From NCBI GenBank assembly GCA_945869475.1, contig CAMBOV010000008.1, forward strand, positions 1-64,000: 64,000 bases of DNA, read 5' to 3'. The stretch is from Singulisphaera sp. GP187. Its GTDB lineage: Bacteria > Planctomycetota > Phycisphaerae > Phycisphaerales > SM1A02. The notes beneath the pieces are model-generated. The model had not been told where the DNA came from. It made no database searches and saw only the letters and a program-made list of their open reading frames with translations. The translations under genes and the position numbers were made by a program. How positions within the stretch are numbered: position 1 is the stretch's first letter; each line of letters starts with the position of its first letter. Shown piece after piece: positions 33,604 to 42,221 of this stretch.

Positions 33604-34860
33604 ATGAAGATTTATCCCTTTGCGGCCATCCGATCGCCTGCGCACAGGGTTTCTGAGGTCTCGTGCCCACCCTATGACGTCGTTGATCGGACGCAGGCGG
33701 CCGAAATCGCCGCCGCGAAACCAAACACCTTCATGCGTGTTGTGCGCGCCGAGGTCGATTTCGCATCCGACTCTGATCCGCACTCCCTGGGGGTCTACCA
33801 ACGCGCGCGCGCCAACTTTCTCGATCTGCTCGCTCGGGGGTATCTCGTAAGCGACCCCACCCGAGGGATGTATGTCTACAGACAGTCGAAGGATGGCCGT
33901 CGTCAAGCGGGTCTGGTCTGCTGCGTCAACGTCGATGACTACCGAAACGAGACGATTCGTCGGCACGAGTTAACCCGTCCAGACAAAGAACTCGATCGCG
34001 TCGAGCACATGCGCGCAGTGGGCGCACATTGTGAACCAGTCTTGCTGACCGTCACCGATCAACCCAGCCTCGCGCGGCAACTTGCGCGCGATATGAATCA
34101 TCGTCCAATCGTGCACTTCAGCGCAAAGGATGGCGTCACCCACACACTCTGGAACGTGCAAGAGGTCGACGCCTACCACGCGATCTTCGCCGAGGTTGAG
34201 TTGCTCTACATCGCGGACGGTCACCACCGCTGCGCCGCAGCGGCGCGCGTCGCACACGAGGTGCAGGCAGCGGAAGGATCGAACGCATCTGCTGAAGCGC
34301 AACGCTTTCTAGCGACCATTTTTCCAGCCGAAGAACTTCACATCTTGCCCTACCACCGACTCGTTCGCCTCGCCCCCACTCAGTCGATCGAGAGTGTTGA
34401 ACGGGCGCTCGCGGGGGCAGGCACGCTTGAACCAATCGCCGAAAGCGTTGGCACGGCTCCGACCAATCGCGGCGACGTCTGCGTGTTTCTGAACAAGACG
34501 TGGTGGCGATTGCGACTGCCTGCAGTCACGGGCGGCTCGCCGCTTGATCACCTGGATGTTGTGCGACTCTCGAAATGTGTGCTCGCGCCGCTCTTCAATA
34601 TCGTCGATGAGCGCAGCGATGTGCGCATTTCGTTTCTCGGAGGGTGCTCTGTTGAGCAACTCTCGAGCGCAGTCCTGCGTGGCGACGCAGACGTTGCCTT
34701 CGCGATGTATCCGACCTCGATCGATGAGCTGCTCGCCATCGCACGCGCCGGGCTGATCATGCCGCCGAAGTCGACGTGGTTCGATCCAAAGCTTCGAAGC
34801 GGACTCTTCGCCCACGCCTTCGAGAGTGCCGACTCAAGCGAGTTAGCATCGCACGGATGA
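33604..34860 (+). CDS. DUF1015 family protein
   Basis: 418 residues from the ATG at 33604 (MKIYPFAAIRSPAHRVSEVS). Family hallmarks are VSCPPYDVVDRTQAAE, NTFMRVVRAEVDF, the IRRHELTRPDKELDRVEHMR segment and LLYIADGHHRCAAAARVA. The biochemical role is unknown; members are often placed with serine biosynthesis genes. Its stop overlaps the start of the SerA-like gene (ATGA), indicating a translationally coupled DUF1015-serA-serC operon. Confidence 0.92.
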   Translation: MKIYPFAAIRSPAHRVSEVSCPPYDVVDRTQAAEIAAAKPNTFMRVVRAEVDFASDSDPHSLGVYQRARANFLDLLARGYLVSDPTRGMYVYRQSKDGRRQAGLVCCVNVDDYRNETIRRHELTRPDKELDRVEHMRAVGAHCEPVLLTVTDQPSLARQLARDMNHRPIVHFSAKDGVTHTLWNVQEVDAYHAIFAEVELLYIADGHHRCAAAARVAHEVQAAEGSNASAEAQRFLATIFPAEELHILPYHRLVRLAPTQSIESVERALAGAGTLEPIAESVGTAPTNRGDVCVFLNKTWWRLRLPAVTGGSPLDHLDVVRLSKCVLAPLFNIVDERSDVRISFLGGCSVEQLSSAVLRGDADVAFAMYPTSIDELLAIARAGLIMPPKSTWFDPKLRSGLFAHAFESADSSELASHG

Positions 34861-36128
34861 ACGACCTCGATCCAAGTGCACTCGCGACCCCCCTCGCACT
34901 CGCCTCACGGGTGCTCGTGGTTGATCCATTCGGCGCCCAAGGGATCGAGGGACTTCGCGCCGTTGGCTGCGATGCAATCCACAACACATTGCTGACCGCA
35001 GAGACGCTCGAATTGGCAGCACGGGACATTACGCCTGACATCTTGGTGGTGCGGTCGATGCGCGTGAGTGAAGCGATTCTCAACGCAAGCGAGCGACTCG
35101 GACTGGTCGTCGCGACTGGATCGACACTCGAGAACATCGACATCGACGCGGCGAGTCGCCGCGGCATCTTCGTCGCGCACTGTCCAGGACGCAGCGCCGC
35201 GGCAGTCGCTGAACTTGCGTGGGCGCTGATTCTTGGATGCGACCGACGGTTGCCCGATCACGTGATGGCGGTTCGCAGTGGTGCCTCGGATGACGACAAT
35301 CCCAACGAATCGGCTGGACTCGCAGGTCGCACGCTCGGCATCGTCGGGCTTGGGCAAGTTGGGCAAGAAATCGCCAAGCGCGGCGCCGCCTTTGGGATGC
35401 ACGTTGTCGCGTGGAGCCGCAACATCACAGAAGAACGGTGCGATGCGCTTGGGATCGACTACTGCGCGAATCTCGTCAATCTCGCGAAACTGTCTGACGT
35501 CGTGAGCGTCAGCGTCACCGCCAATGAAGAGTCGCATGGATTACTCGGCGACAAGTTCTTCAACGCGTTGCATGCAGGTGCGACGATCATCAATACGAGT
35601 TTGGGCGGGGTCGTGAACGAAGCGTCACTTCTGCACGCAGTGCGCACCAAAGGCATTCGCGCTGGACTCGATCTTCATGAGTACGCCACGTCCATCAACG
35701 AGCGACCGATCTTGGGACAGCTTATGAAGCAACCCGGGGTCTACGGCACGATGCAATCAGGCGCAATGACCACGCAAGCGTGCGAGGCTGTCGATCAGGA
35801 AGTCGTTCGAATCGTTCGGCAGTGGCTCGAACACGGCACGGTCAGCGGATGCGTCAATCGAGTTGGACAGAGCAGTGCCGTGACGTTGATTCACATTCGC
35901 CATCTGAATCGTCCGGGAGTCTTCGCGCACATCTTTGACGTGCTTGGCAAAGCTGGCATCAACGTCGAAGAGATGGAGAACGTGATTTGTGCTGGCGGCG
36001 AGGCGGCGATCGCACGAATCCATCTCAACTCTCCACCCACCGAGCGCGACCTCGCATCGATCCGCCAGACGCCGCACGTTTTCGGCGTCACAGTGCAGGC
36101 GATTCGACGCTCATCCAACACTCAGTGA
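34857..36128 (+). CDS. serA: SerA-like 2-hydroxyacid dehydrogenase, catalytic residues altered
   Basis: 423 residues. The Rossmann motif is LGIVGLGQVGQEIAKRGAAF, and a C-terminal ACT domain (about 350-420) begins TLIHIRHLNRPGVFAHIFDV. By homology it would oxidise 3-phosphoglycerate in serine synthesis, and it is followed by serC. Residues normally essential are changed. The catalytic Arg motif (N-A/S-R-G) reads NTSLGGVVNE, the catalytic His motif (PHIGGST) reads TMQSGAMTT, and the substrate Arg motif (RAG) reads ATGSTLENID. Either an unusual PGDH mechanism or a non-enzymatic/other role is possible. Confidence 0.88.
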   Translation: MNDLDPSALATPLALASRVLVVDPFGAQGIEGLRAVGCDAIHNTLLTAETLELAARDITPDILVVRSMRVSEAILNASERLGLVVATGSTLENIDIDAASRRGIFVAHCPGRSAAAVAELAWALILGCDRRLPDHVMAVRSGASDDDNPNESAGLAGRTLGIVGLGQVGQEIAKRGAAFGMHVVAWSRNITEERCDALGIDYCANLVNLAKLSDVVSVSVTANEESHGLLGDKFFNALHAGATIINTSLGGVVNEASLLHAVRTKGIRAGLDLHEYATSINERPILGQLMKQPGVYGTMQSGAMTTQACEAVDQEVVRIVRQWLEHGTVSGCVNRVGQSSAVTLIHIRHLNRPGVFAHIFDVLGKAGINVEEMENVICAGGEAAIARIHLNSPPTERDLASIRQTPHVFGVTVQAIRRSSNTQ

Positions 36129-36136
36129 AAGAACCT

Positions 36137-37252
36137 ATGACTCCCTCACTCTCGCCACACCGCATCTGGAACTTTTCTGCTGGACCATCGACGATGCCGC
36201 TGCCTGTGCTCATGCAATTGCGTGGGGACCTCATCGACCTCGATGGCACAGGCATTGGAATTCTTGAGCACAGTCACCGTCAGCCGACCTACGACCGGGT
36301 GCTCGCGGATGCGATTGAATCCTGCAGAATTCTCGGCGAGGTTCCAGATGAATTTGAGATCCTTTTCGTGAGCGGAGGGGCGACGAATCAGTTTGGATTG
36401 ATCCCGATGAACCTGCTCGCCGATGGCGCGACGGCCGACTATCCCGACACTGAGGTCTGGTCGGCCAAGGCGATCGTTGAGGGGCGCGAGGCCGTGCCGA
36501 CGGGGACGATCGCAGTGCCATTCGAGGGGAAAAAGTTTCGCTACGACCACGTGCCAGCTCAGGGAGAGATGACGCCAACTCAAGGCGCGGCCTACTTGCA
36601 CTACTGCTCGAACAACACCGTGCACGGAACGCGATTTCACACGCCGCCGGTTGCCGCGCCTGGAGTTCCACTCGTCTGCGATGCGAGCAGCGAAATCTTT
36701 GGACGGCCCATGGACTGGTCGAAGCACGCGATGGTCTACGCCGCTTCTCAGAAACACCTCGGAGTTGCGGCAATGTCACTCGTCATCGCGCGACGAGATC
36801 TCATCAACTCGCCGGTACGCTCTCTGCCGTCGATGCTCTCGTACGCGGCGCATGCGAAGTATGAGAGTCGCATCAACACGCCGCCGACGTTTGCGATCCA
36901 TACGGCTGGACTCATGTTTCGCTGGATGATTCAAGAGGGTGGCACCCGCGAGTTTGAGAAGCGCAACGATGCAAAGGCCGCGCTCATCTACTCAATCATT
37001 GATGGATCGGGTGGTTTCTACCGAGGGCTCAGCCGCGTCGAGTGCCGAAGTTCGATCAATCTCTCATTTCGTTTGCAGACCGAAGCGCTCGACACGATGT
37101 TCGCCGATGAGGCGACCCGAGTAGAACTCGATGGACTCGCGGGTCATCGTGATGCTGGGGGCATTCGCGCATCGATGTACAACGCGATGCCAATCGAAGG
37201 GGCGCAGGCGCTCGCCTCCTTCATGCGTGATTTCATGCGGCGACATGGTTGA
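36137..37252 (+). CDS. serC: Phosphoserine aminotransferase
   Basis: 371 residues from the ATG at 36137. It transfers an amino group from glutamate to 3-phosphohydroxypyruvate. Strong landmarks are RIWNFSAGPSTMP, ILEHSHRQPTYDRV, FVSGGATNQFGLIPMNLL, the PLP lysine in YAASQKHLG, RINTPPTFAIHTAG and the final GGIRASMYNAMPIEGAQAL. It closely tracks the E. coli SerC pattern. It follows the SerA-like gene by eight bases. Confidence 0.95.
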   Translation: MTPSLSPHRIWNFSAGPSTMPLPVLMQLRGDLIDLDGTGIGILEHSHRQPTYDRVLADAIESCRILGEVPDEFEILFVSGGATNQFGLIPMNLLADGATADYPDTEVWSAKAIVEGREAVPTGTIAVPFEGKKFRYDHVPAQGEMTPTQGAAYLHYCSNNTVHGTRFHTPPVAAPGVPLVCDASSEIFGRPMDWSKHAMVYAASQKHLGVAAMSLVIARRDLINSPVRSLPSMLSYAAHAKYESRINTPPTFAIHTAGLMFRWMIQEGGTREFEKRNDAKAALIYSIIDGSGGFYRGLSRVECRSSINLSFRLQTEALDTMFADEATRVELDGLAGHRDAGGIRASMYNAMPIEGAQALASFMRDFMRRHG

Positions 37253-37262
37253 ACAAGTCTGC

Positions 37263-37919
37263 TCATGGTTGAACAGCTGCTGCGGCGTTGTTCAAGAGCA
37301 CGCCCTGAACTCCCCAGATCACCATCTGCACGCTGATACAGATCAGTATGAACCCCATGATGCGGCTGATTGCGGCGAGTCCACTGACGCCTAGCACGCG
37401 CATAAACCACTTCGTGCTGAGCAAGACCGCCAACGACACTAAGACCGCGAGTGCGATCGCTGCGAGGTCGGCGGTCATCAGTGGACCCGTTGTGTGGGAG
37501 ACGTCGCCTGCCTTCGTGAGCACGAGCGTGAGCGCGCCAGGTCCCGCGAGCAATGGCATCGCGAGAGGAAAGAATGCGATATCTGCCCGCGTTCGGTCAG
37601 CAACTTGCTCCTGCATTGTCGTGCGCGTCTCCTCGCGCATCGAGAGCAGATCAAATCCAATCTTCAGCAGGATCAGCCCGCCACCGACACGCACCGCATC
37701 GATCGTGATGTGAAAGAAGTTCATGATCGGTCCGCCGACGAGGTAGAAGCTCATGAGCAAGATCACCGCGTAGAGATGACCGCGACGCACCTGATTCGAC
37801 CGTTTTTCGTGTGAATCGCCTTCGGTAATCGAGACAAGCACACCGACGTTTCCCAGTGGATCGATGATCGCGATAAGCGCGACAAAGGTTGCGAGAAATT
37901 CAGCGAATGCGGGTGCCAC
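37263..37919 (-). CDS. MarC family integral membrane protein
   Basis: 218 residues with six membrane segments. The family signature ALIAIIDPLGNVGVLVSITE lies near the start, with FFPLAMPLLAGPGALTLVLT in the middle and ISRIMGFILICISVQMVIWG at the end. MarC-type proteins are widespread and their transport role is undefined (they are not multidrug pumps as once thought). The gene is convergent with serC, ten bases apart. Confidence 0.93.
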   Translation of the reverse strand: MAPAFAEFLATFVALIAIIDPLGNVGVLVSITEGDSHEKRSNQVRRGHLYAVILLMSFYLVGGPIMNFFHITIDAVRVGGGLILLKIGFDLLSMREETRTTMQEQVADRTRADIAFFPLAMPLLAGPGALTLVLTKAGDVSHTTGPLMTADLAAIALAVLVSLAVLLSTKWFMRVLGVSGLAAISRIMGFILICISVQMVIWGVQGVLLNNAAAAVQP

Positions 37920-37928
37920 GCGATCACG

Positions 37929-38627
37929 CTACTCGAGCGGTCGAATGCGAATGTTTCGAAACTCGATGTGCGATCCCTCGGATTGCAACGCGATCTTTCC
38001 AGCGACGACCTCGCACCCAGTCGCGACGTTCTGTAACTCGCCGTTCACGCGAAGTTCGAGCGTGCCGTGGTCGAGAAGAATGAGATAGGTGTTCCACTCG
38101 CCCAGAGGCTTCTCATTGGTGGGATGGGCCTTCGTTGTGTGCCGTCCATCGGTGCGGCTCGCATCTGCCTGCATCGGAAACTCGCCGATGTTCCAGATGT
38201 CACCCGCACTGCGACTCTCGAGTTGCGCCTCGATCGACTTTGGCCAGACTTGGTCGGCGCCAACGACGCGCAGCAGCACACCCGAGTTTCCAGCACCGAG
38301 TTTCGGATCGAATCGCCACTGCACTTCAAGTTCGAAGTTTGTGTAGTCACCGACCGTCTTGATGTACCCCACTGGCGAGCCCGCGCAGACAAAGACTCCA
38401 TCACGCACGAACCAGACCTTTGATGCGTCGCTGGGCGATCCCTCGCGCGAGGGCAAGAAAGGAGTCCATCCTGTGAGATCGCTACCGTTGAAGAGTGAAA
38501 TCCACTTCGAGTCAGCCGAGGTGGCGGGTGGAGGCGCCTGCGGGAGTTGCGAGCAGCAGCCAGCGAGCGCGACCAACGCGAGCGCGGAGCTCACAGGGAC
38601 GCCACGCAGTGTGCGCATCACTCGCAT
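37929..38627 (-). CDS. DUF1080 (3-keto-disaccharide hydrolase-type) lipoprotein
   Basis: About 232 residues from the ATG at 38627. A lipobox (ALVALAGC, Cys about 24) suggests membrane anchoring. The DUF1080 beta-sandwich covers the rest: WISLFNGSDLTGWTPF, FELEVQWRFDPKLGAGNSGV, IEAQLESRSAGDIW, EWNTYLILLDHGTLELRVNG and IEFRNIRIRPLE at the end. The fold is a concanavalin-like lectin, and some members hydrolyse 3-keto-glycosides. It starts one base after the stop of the lysine-rich gene. Another DUF1080 gene lies at 40453. Confidence 0.9.
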   Translation of the reverse strand: MRVMRTLRGVPVSSALALVALAGCCSQLPQAPPPATSADSKWISLFNGSDLTGWTPFLPSREGSPSDASKVWFVRDGVFVCAGSPVGYIKTVGDYTNFELEVQWRFDPKLGAGNSGVLLRVVGADQVWPKSIEAQLESRSAGDIWNIGEFPMQADASRTDGRHTTKAHPTNEKPLGEWNTYLILLDHGTLELRVNGELQNVATGCEVVAGKIALQSEGSHIEFRNIRIRPLE

Positions 38628-38628
38628 C

Positions 38629-38958
38629 TCAGTTCTTCTTACCGCGCAAGTCGCCCTCAGCAGAGAGCCAGTTGTCGAGATCACTTGCTCCGCCTTGAAC
38701 CCACCGGTGATAGGCAGCGAGTTGCACCTGGTCGAACGAAGGACCGGTCGCTGCGGACGACCACGTCACGGACGATGTCTCGACGATCGAACGTCCCTTG
38801 GAAGAAGCGGGCTTCTTCGCGCGTGACTTCAACGCCTTCGTTGGCGCCGTCTTCTTGCTGGGCTTCTTGGTCACCTTCTTGATGACCTTCTTGATGACCT
38901 TCTTGATGATTTTCTTGGCCGACTTTTTCGCAGTTGCTTTCTTCGTTGGTCTTGGCAT
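38629..38958 (-). CDS. Lysine-rich histone H1-like protein with DUF2934 tail
   Basis: 109 residues from the ATG at 38958 (MPRPTKKATAKKSAKKIIKK). Residues 6-55 are a Lys/Ala/Pro-rich tail with repeats of KKVI (KKIIKKVIKKVIKKVTKK), like eukaryotic H1 tails and bacterial Hc1/AlgP-type DNA compaction proteins. Residues about 75-105 read QVQLAAYHRWVQGGASDLDN then WLSAEGDLRG, the DUF2934 pattern (A-Y-x-x-W ... WLxAE). It probably binds DNA nonspecifically. The underlying DNA is a near-perfect 15-base tandem repeat. It is divergent from sthA. Confidence 0.85.
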   Translation of the reverse strand: MPRPTKKATAKKSAKKIIKKVIKKVIKKVTKKPSKKTAPTKALKSRAKKPASSKGRSIVETSSVTWSSAATGPSFDQVQLAAYHRWVQGGASDLDNWLSAEGDLRGKKN

Positions 38959-39021
38959 AGCGAGAAGGTATCCAACCATCCAACAGGATGCGAATCGGTT
39001 GGTCGATACCCTCCCCACTTC

Positions 39022-40440
39022 ATGAATCAGCTCTACGAATTCGATCTCGTCGTCATTGGCAGCGGTCCAGCGGGACAGCACGCGGCCATCCAGGCGGCAA
39101 AACTCAAGAAGCGCGTCGCGATGATCGAGCGCATGACCGGTGTTGGTGGAGTCTCGGTGCACACCGGAACGCTGCCATCCAAGACCTTTCGTGAAGCGGT
39201 CGTGAGCCTGAAGCGTGGCACCGTGCGGCGGTCGCTCGAGGCTGCAGGAGCGAGCCCGATTCGCCTCACGATGCAGATGCTCCTTGAACGAGTCGAGGAG
39301 GTCATCCGCGAAGAGCAGCGTGAGATTCGCGACACGCTCGTACGCAACGGAATTGAATTACTGCACGGATTCGGCTCGTTCCTCGATCCGCACACGATCG
39401 CGATCGACAGCGCCGCTGGCGATCGGCAAGTCACGACAGAGTTCGTGTTGCTCTCGACTGGAACGCGCCCCGTGGTGCCAGCCGACTGCCCCAATCAATC
39501 CAACGAGGCATTTCCGATTATCTTGACGAGCGACACCATTGGATCGCTCGCCACGATTCCCGCAACGCTGCTCGTCATCGGAGGAGGCGTCATCGGCGTC
39601 GAATACGCCTCGATGTTCGCAGAACTCGGCACCAAAGTCACGCTGATTGAGCGCACCGAACGACCGATCTCATTCATGGATCACGAAACGATCGACGAGA
39701 TGATTCACCAGTTGCGTGAGCATGACGTCGTCTTTCGCTGCAACGAGACGGTCACGAAGATCGCGGTGAGTGACTCGACACCGCCACGTGTGATCGTTGA
39801 GCTCGAGAGCGGCAAACGCATCAGCGCAGATGCCGCATTGATCTCTGCTGGACGCCAAGGATGCACCGAGGGACTGCACCTCGAAGACGCTGGTCTCACT
39901 GCAGATTCACGCGGGCGTATCACGGTCGATGCGAACTACCGCACAAAGGTCGCGCACATCTTTGCCGCGGGCGACTTGATCGGATTTCCTGCGCTCGCCG
40001 CGACGAGTGCCGCGCAAGGTCGCATCGCCGCATGTGTCATGTTTGACAACCCAGTCTCGCCGATGGGCGACGACTATCCCTTTGGCATCTACGCAATCCC
40101 AGAGATCAGCAGCGCTGGCGCCTCGGAACAGAAACTCACGGCTGCGAAGGTGCCGTACGAGATCGGCATTGCGAGGTACAGCGAGATTGCCCGCGGAAAA
40201 ATCGCCGAAACTGAACAGGGTTTTCTCAAACTCATCTTTCACCGCGAGACACATCTCTTGCTGGGCGTTCACATCTTCGGCGCGCGCGCGACTGAACTCG
40301 TGCACATCGGCCAAGCGGTACTGCGCCTCAAAGGCGGCCTCGATTTCTTCCTCTCGAACGTCTTCAACTGTCCGACGTTTGCCGAGTGCTACAAAATCGC
40401 TGCGCTCAACGCGAGCAACAACCTTCGCAACAACGCGTGA
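39022..40440 (+). CDS. sthA: Soluble pyridine nucleotide transhydrogenase
   Basis: 472 residues, the usual length. It balances NADPH and NADH through FAD. The FAD fold is FDLVVIGSGPAGQHAAIQA, the active-site region is GVGGVSVHTGTLPSK with no redox Cys pair (as in SthA, unlike lipoamide dehydrogenase), the NAD(P) fold is LVIGGGVIGVEYASMFAELG, and the C-terminal interface ends NCPTFAECYKIAALNA. It stands alone on the plus strand, divergent from the lysine-rich gene and convergent with a DUF1080 gene. Confidence 0.94.
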   Translation: MNQLYEFDLVVIGSGPAGQHAAIQAAKLKKRVAMIERMTGVGGVSVHTGTLPSKTFREAVVSLKRGTVRRSLEAAGASPIRLTMQMLLERVEEVIREEQREIRDTLVRNGIELLHGFGSFLDPHTIAIDSAAGDRQVTTEFVLLSTGTRPVVPADCPNQSNEAFPIILTSDTIGSLATIPATLLVIGGGVIGVEYASMFAELGTKVTLIERTERPISFMDHETIDEMIHQLREHDVVFRCNETVTKIAVSDSTPPRVIVELESGKRISADAALISAGRQGCTEGLHLEDAGLTADSRGRITVDANYRTKVAHIFAAGDLIGFPALAATSAAQGRIAACVMFDNPVSPMGDDYPFGIYAIPEISSAGASEQKLTAAKVPYEIGIARYSEIARGKIAETEQGFLKLIFHRETHLLLGVHIFGARATELVHIGQAVLRLKGGLDFFLSNVFNCPTFAECYKIAALNASNNLRNNA

Positions 40441-40452
40441 TGATGCTCGCAC

Positions 40453-41280
40453 TCACTGCGCAACTTGCGGAGCACCGAGTGGGCGAATCCAGATGTTCTT
40501 GAACTGAATTGGATCGCCGTGATCTTGCAGTTTGAGTGGCCCACTCTCGCCATGCGCCGAGTAGGTCGCACGCGCTCCGTGCGCGGTCGCGCCAAGCAAC
40601 TCGACATTGTCCTGAACGAGCACGCCATTGAGAAAAGCTGTGACCGTGGCGGTGCGAACGATTCCTGCTGCGGCATCGAATCGCGGACCGCGAAAGATGA
40701 CGTCGTAGGTGTTCCATTCACCCTGAGCCCGCGCCGCGTTGACCAGCGGCGGGTACTGCCCGTAGAGCGATCCAGCCATCCCGTCGACATAGGTCACATT
40801 TGCGCTCGACTCGAGAATCTGAAGTTCATAGCGCGAGAGAAAGAAGACTCCGCTGTTGCATCCATGCTGACCTTTGCAGGTGTTCCCCGATGGGATCGAC
40901 CATTCGATATGCAGTTGACAATCGCCAAACGGTTGGCGGGTCGCGATGTCGCCGGTGCCGGGAGCGACTTCGAGAATGCCGTCTTTGATCGTCCATCCTG
41001 CTGGAGCCTCGCTGCCGGCCTTCGTCCAAGCCGACAGGTCTTTGCCGTTGAAAAGCACGATTGCGTCGCTCGGAGCAACGCTTGTGGCGGGATTTCCAGG
41101 GTTCACGGGAGTTGGCGCGGGGCGATCCATGTCATGCACTTTGAACTTGAATGTGCCAGGCCCAGCCTGGGGCAATGTGCCAGGCCCAGCCTGATTCCAT
41201 GCAGCAGCCGCACTCACCACGAGAGCGCCGAGCAGCAAGAACTTGAATCGCGGTGAGGGTCTAGGTGGGGAGGTCTTCAT
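40453..41280 (-). CDS. DUF1080 secreted protein
   Basis: 275 residues. A signal anchor (FKFLLLGALVVSAAAAW) is followed by a duplicated QAGPGT motif encoded by a 20-base perfect repeat, a Pro-rich linker, and the DUF1080 lectin-like fold. Landmarks are IVLFNGKDLSAWTKAG, CQLHIEWSIPSGN, GCNSGVFFLSRYELQILES, GEWNTYDVIFRGPRFD and IQFKNIWIRPLG. It is about 110 residues shorter than the two-domain secreted hydrolases but complete for one domain. It is a probable extracellular sugar-related binding or hydrolysis protein. Confidence 0.92.
   Translation of the reverse strand: MKTSPPRPSPRFKFLLLGALVVSAAAAWNQAGPGTLPQAGPGTFKFKVHDMDRPAPTPVNPGNPATSVAPSDAIVLFNGKDLSAWTKAGSEAPAGWTIKDGILEVAPGTGDIATRQPFGDCQLHIEWSIPSGNTCKGQHGCNSGVFFLSRYELQILESSANVTYVDGMAGSLYGQYPPLVNAARAQGEWNTYDVIFRGPRFDAAAGIVRTATVTAFLNGVLVQDNVELLGATAHGARATYSAHGESGPLKLQDHGDPIQFKNIWIRPLGAPQVAQ
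41150..41193. repeat. Perfect 20-base direct repeat inside the DUF1080 gene
   Basis: AATGTGCCAGGCCCAGCCTG is found at 41150-41169 and 41174-41193, separated by GGGC, a 24-base period that keeps the reading frame. On the minus strand it encodes QAGPGT twice, just after the signal peptide. The exactness suggests a recent slippage duplication. Confidence 0.85.
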
Positions 41281-41440
41281 GTGTCAATCTCCAAAAATGG
41301 CGGACTTGATTCGCAATGACAGCCTCTGAGAGTACCTTCTTGCTCAGTCACAGGCAGTGTGGTGGCTCACATCTTGTTGGAGCGAGGTCGAAGGTCGTGG
41401 ATTTGATTCCCTTCCAGACCGCTCTTTTCGAGAACCCTAT

Positions 41441-42109
41441 ATGCACATTCGAATCTCCCTCGCTTCCCTCGTTGCATCCCTGTCACTCGCGTCGATGGCG
41501 ACAGCTGGTATCACTGGTATGACCTTTACAGACAGCACCAACGACCTCTTCGACAATGGTTTTACGAACCTTGACATCTCCTCCGTCACGGTCAGCAACG
41601 ACGCCACGAATGTCTACATCTCGGTGAGTACCGTCGGTTTCTCGAATTGGACGAAGTACGGAATCTTTCTCAACGCCGATGACAACATGGGATCAAGCAG
41701 CCATCCTTGGAACCGACCGCACGACCTCGCTGGGCAGAACATCTCTGGCTTCATCGGAAGTTGGGTTGATTCGGCGACGGACAACGCGCAATTCTGGAGC
41801 TACGACTCAGCTTGGACGCACCTCCTCACGAATTCGAACTCTGTCAGCGCTGGCGGCGTCGTGACCTTCACCTTTAACTACACCCCGTACCTCTCGGTCG
41901 GTGATGTCCTTCGCTTCGATGTCGGCACGTCGGGTGGCGGCGGAAGCGATCCATGGGTCGACCTCTTGAGCCGATCCACGCAGTCCACATCTGGTTGGGG
42001 ATCAGCTTCGACCGCTGGCACATTCTTGAGCTACACACTCGTTCCTTCTCCTGGAGCCGTCGCGCTCATCGGTCTCACAGCACTCATCTCTCGCCGCCGA
42101 CGCGCCTGA
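41441..42109 (+). CDS. Secreted protein with PEP-CTERM-like sorting tail
   Basis: 222 residues from the ATG at 41441. A signal peptide (SLASLVASLSLASMATA) is followed by a beta-rich Ser/Thr/Asn body (TDSTNDLFDNGFTNLDISSV). The C-terminus is VPSPGAVALIGLTALISRRR, i.e. a PxP-x-hydrophobic-Arg tail as recognised by exosortase-like sorting systems in Phycisphaerae. The body is not a family I know; it may be a surface or biofilm matrix protein. A terminator follows. Confidence 0.82.
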   Translation: MHIRISLASLVASLSLASMATAGITGMTFTDSTNDLFDNGFTNLDISSVTVSNDATNVYISVSTVGFSNWTKYGIFLNADDNMGSSSHPWNRPHDLAGQNISGFIGSWVDSATDNAQFWSYDSAWTHLLTNSNSVSAGGVVTFTFNYTPYLSVGDVLRFDVGTSGGGGSDPWVDLLSRSTQSTSGWGSASTAGTFLSYTLVPSPGAVALIGLTALISRRRRA

Positions 42110-42163
42110 ACCCTCGCGAGCATGGCTCGCCCCAAAGACACCCCCGTCGACGGTGAGATTGTG

Positions 42164-42203
42164 CCCTCTTGAGAGCGCGATCCGACCGTAGAGGGGGTTT
42201 TTT
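42164..42203 (+). terminator. Rho-independent-like terminator after the PEP-CTERM-like gene
   Basis: CCCTCT (42164-42169) pairs with AGAGGG (42190-42195), followed directly by GG and six T (42198-42203). The loop is about 20 bases and has partial internal pairing. The T-run makes this the most convincing classical terminator of the window, separating the sorting-tail gene from the MFS gene. Confidence 0.75.
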
Positions 42204-42221
42204 CGTGTAGCACCACAGGAG

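Noticed and set aside
41344-41432. A tRNA-like string (GCAGTGTGGTGGCTC ... AGGTCG ... GGATTTGATTCC) upstream of the sorting-tail protein gene.
   Set aside because: It recalls D-arm and T-arm sequences, but the T-stem does not pair, the anticodon arm has the wrong length and there is no acceptor stem, so it cannot be a functional tRNA.
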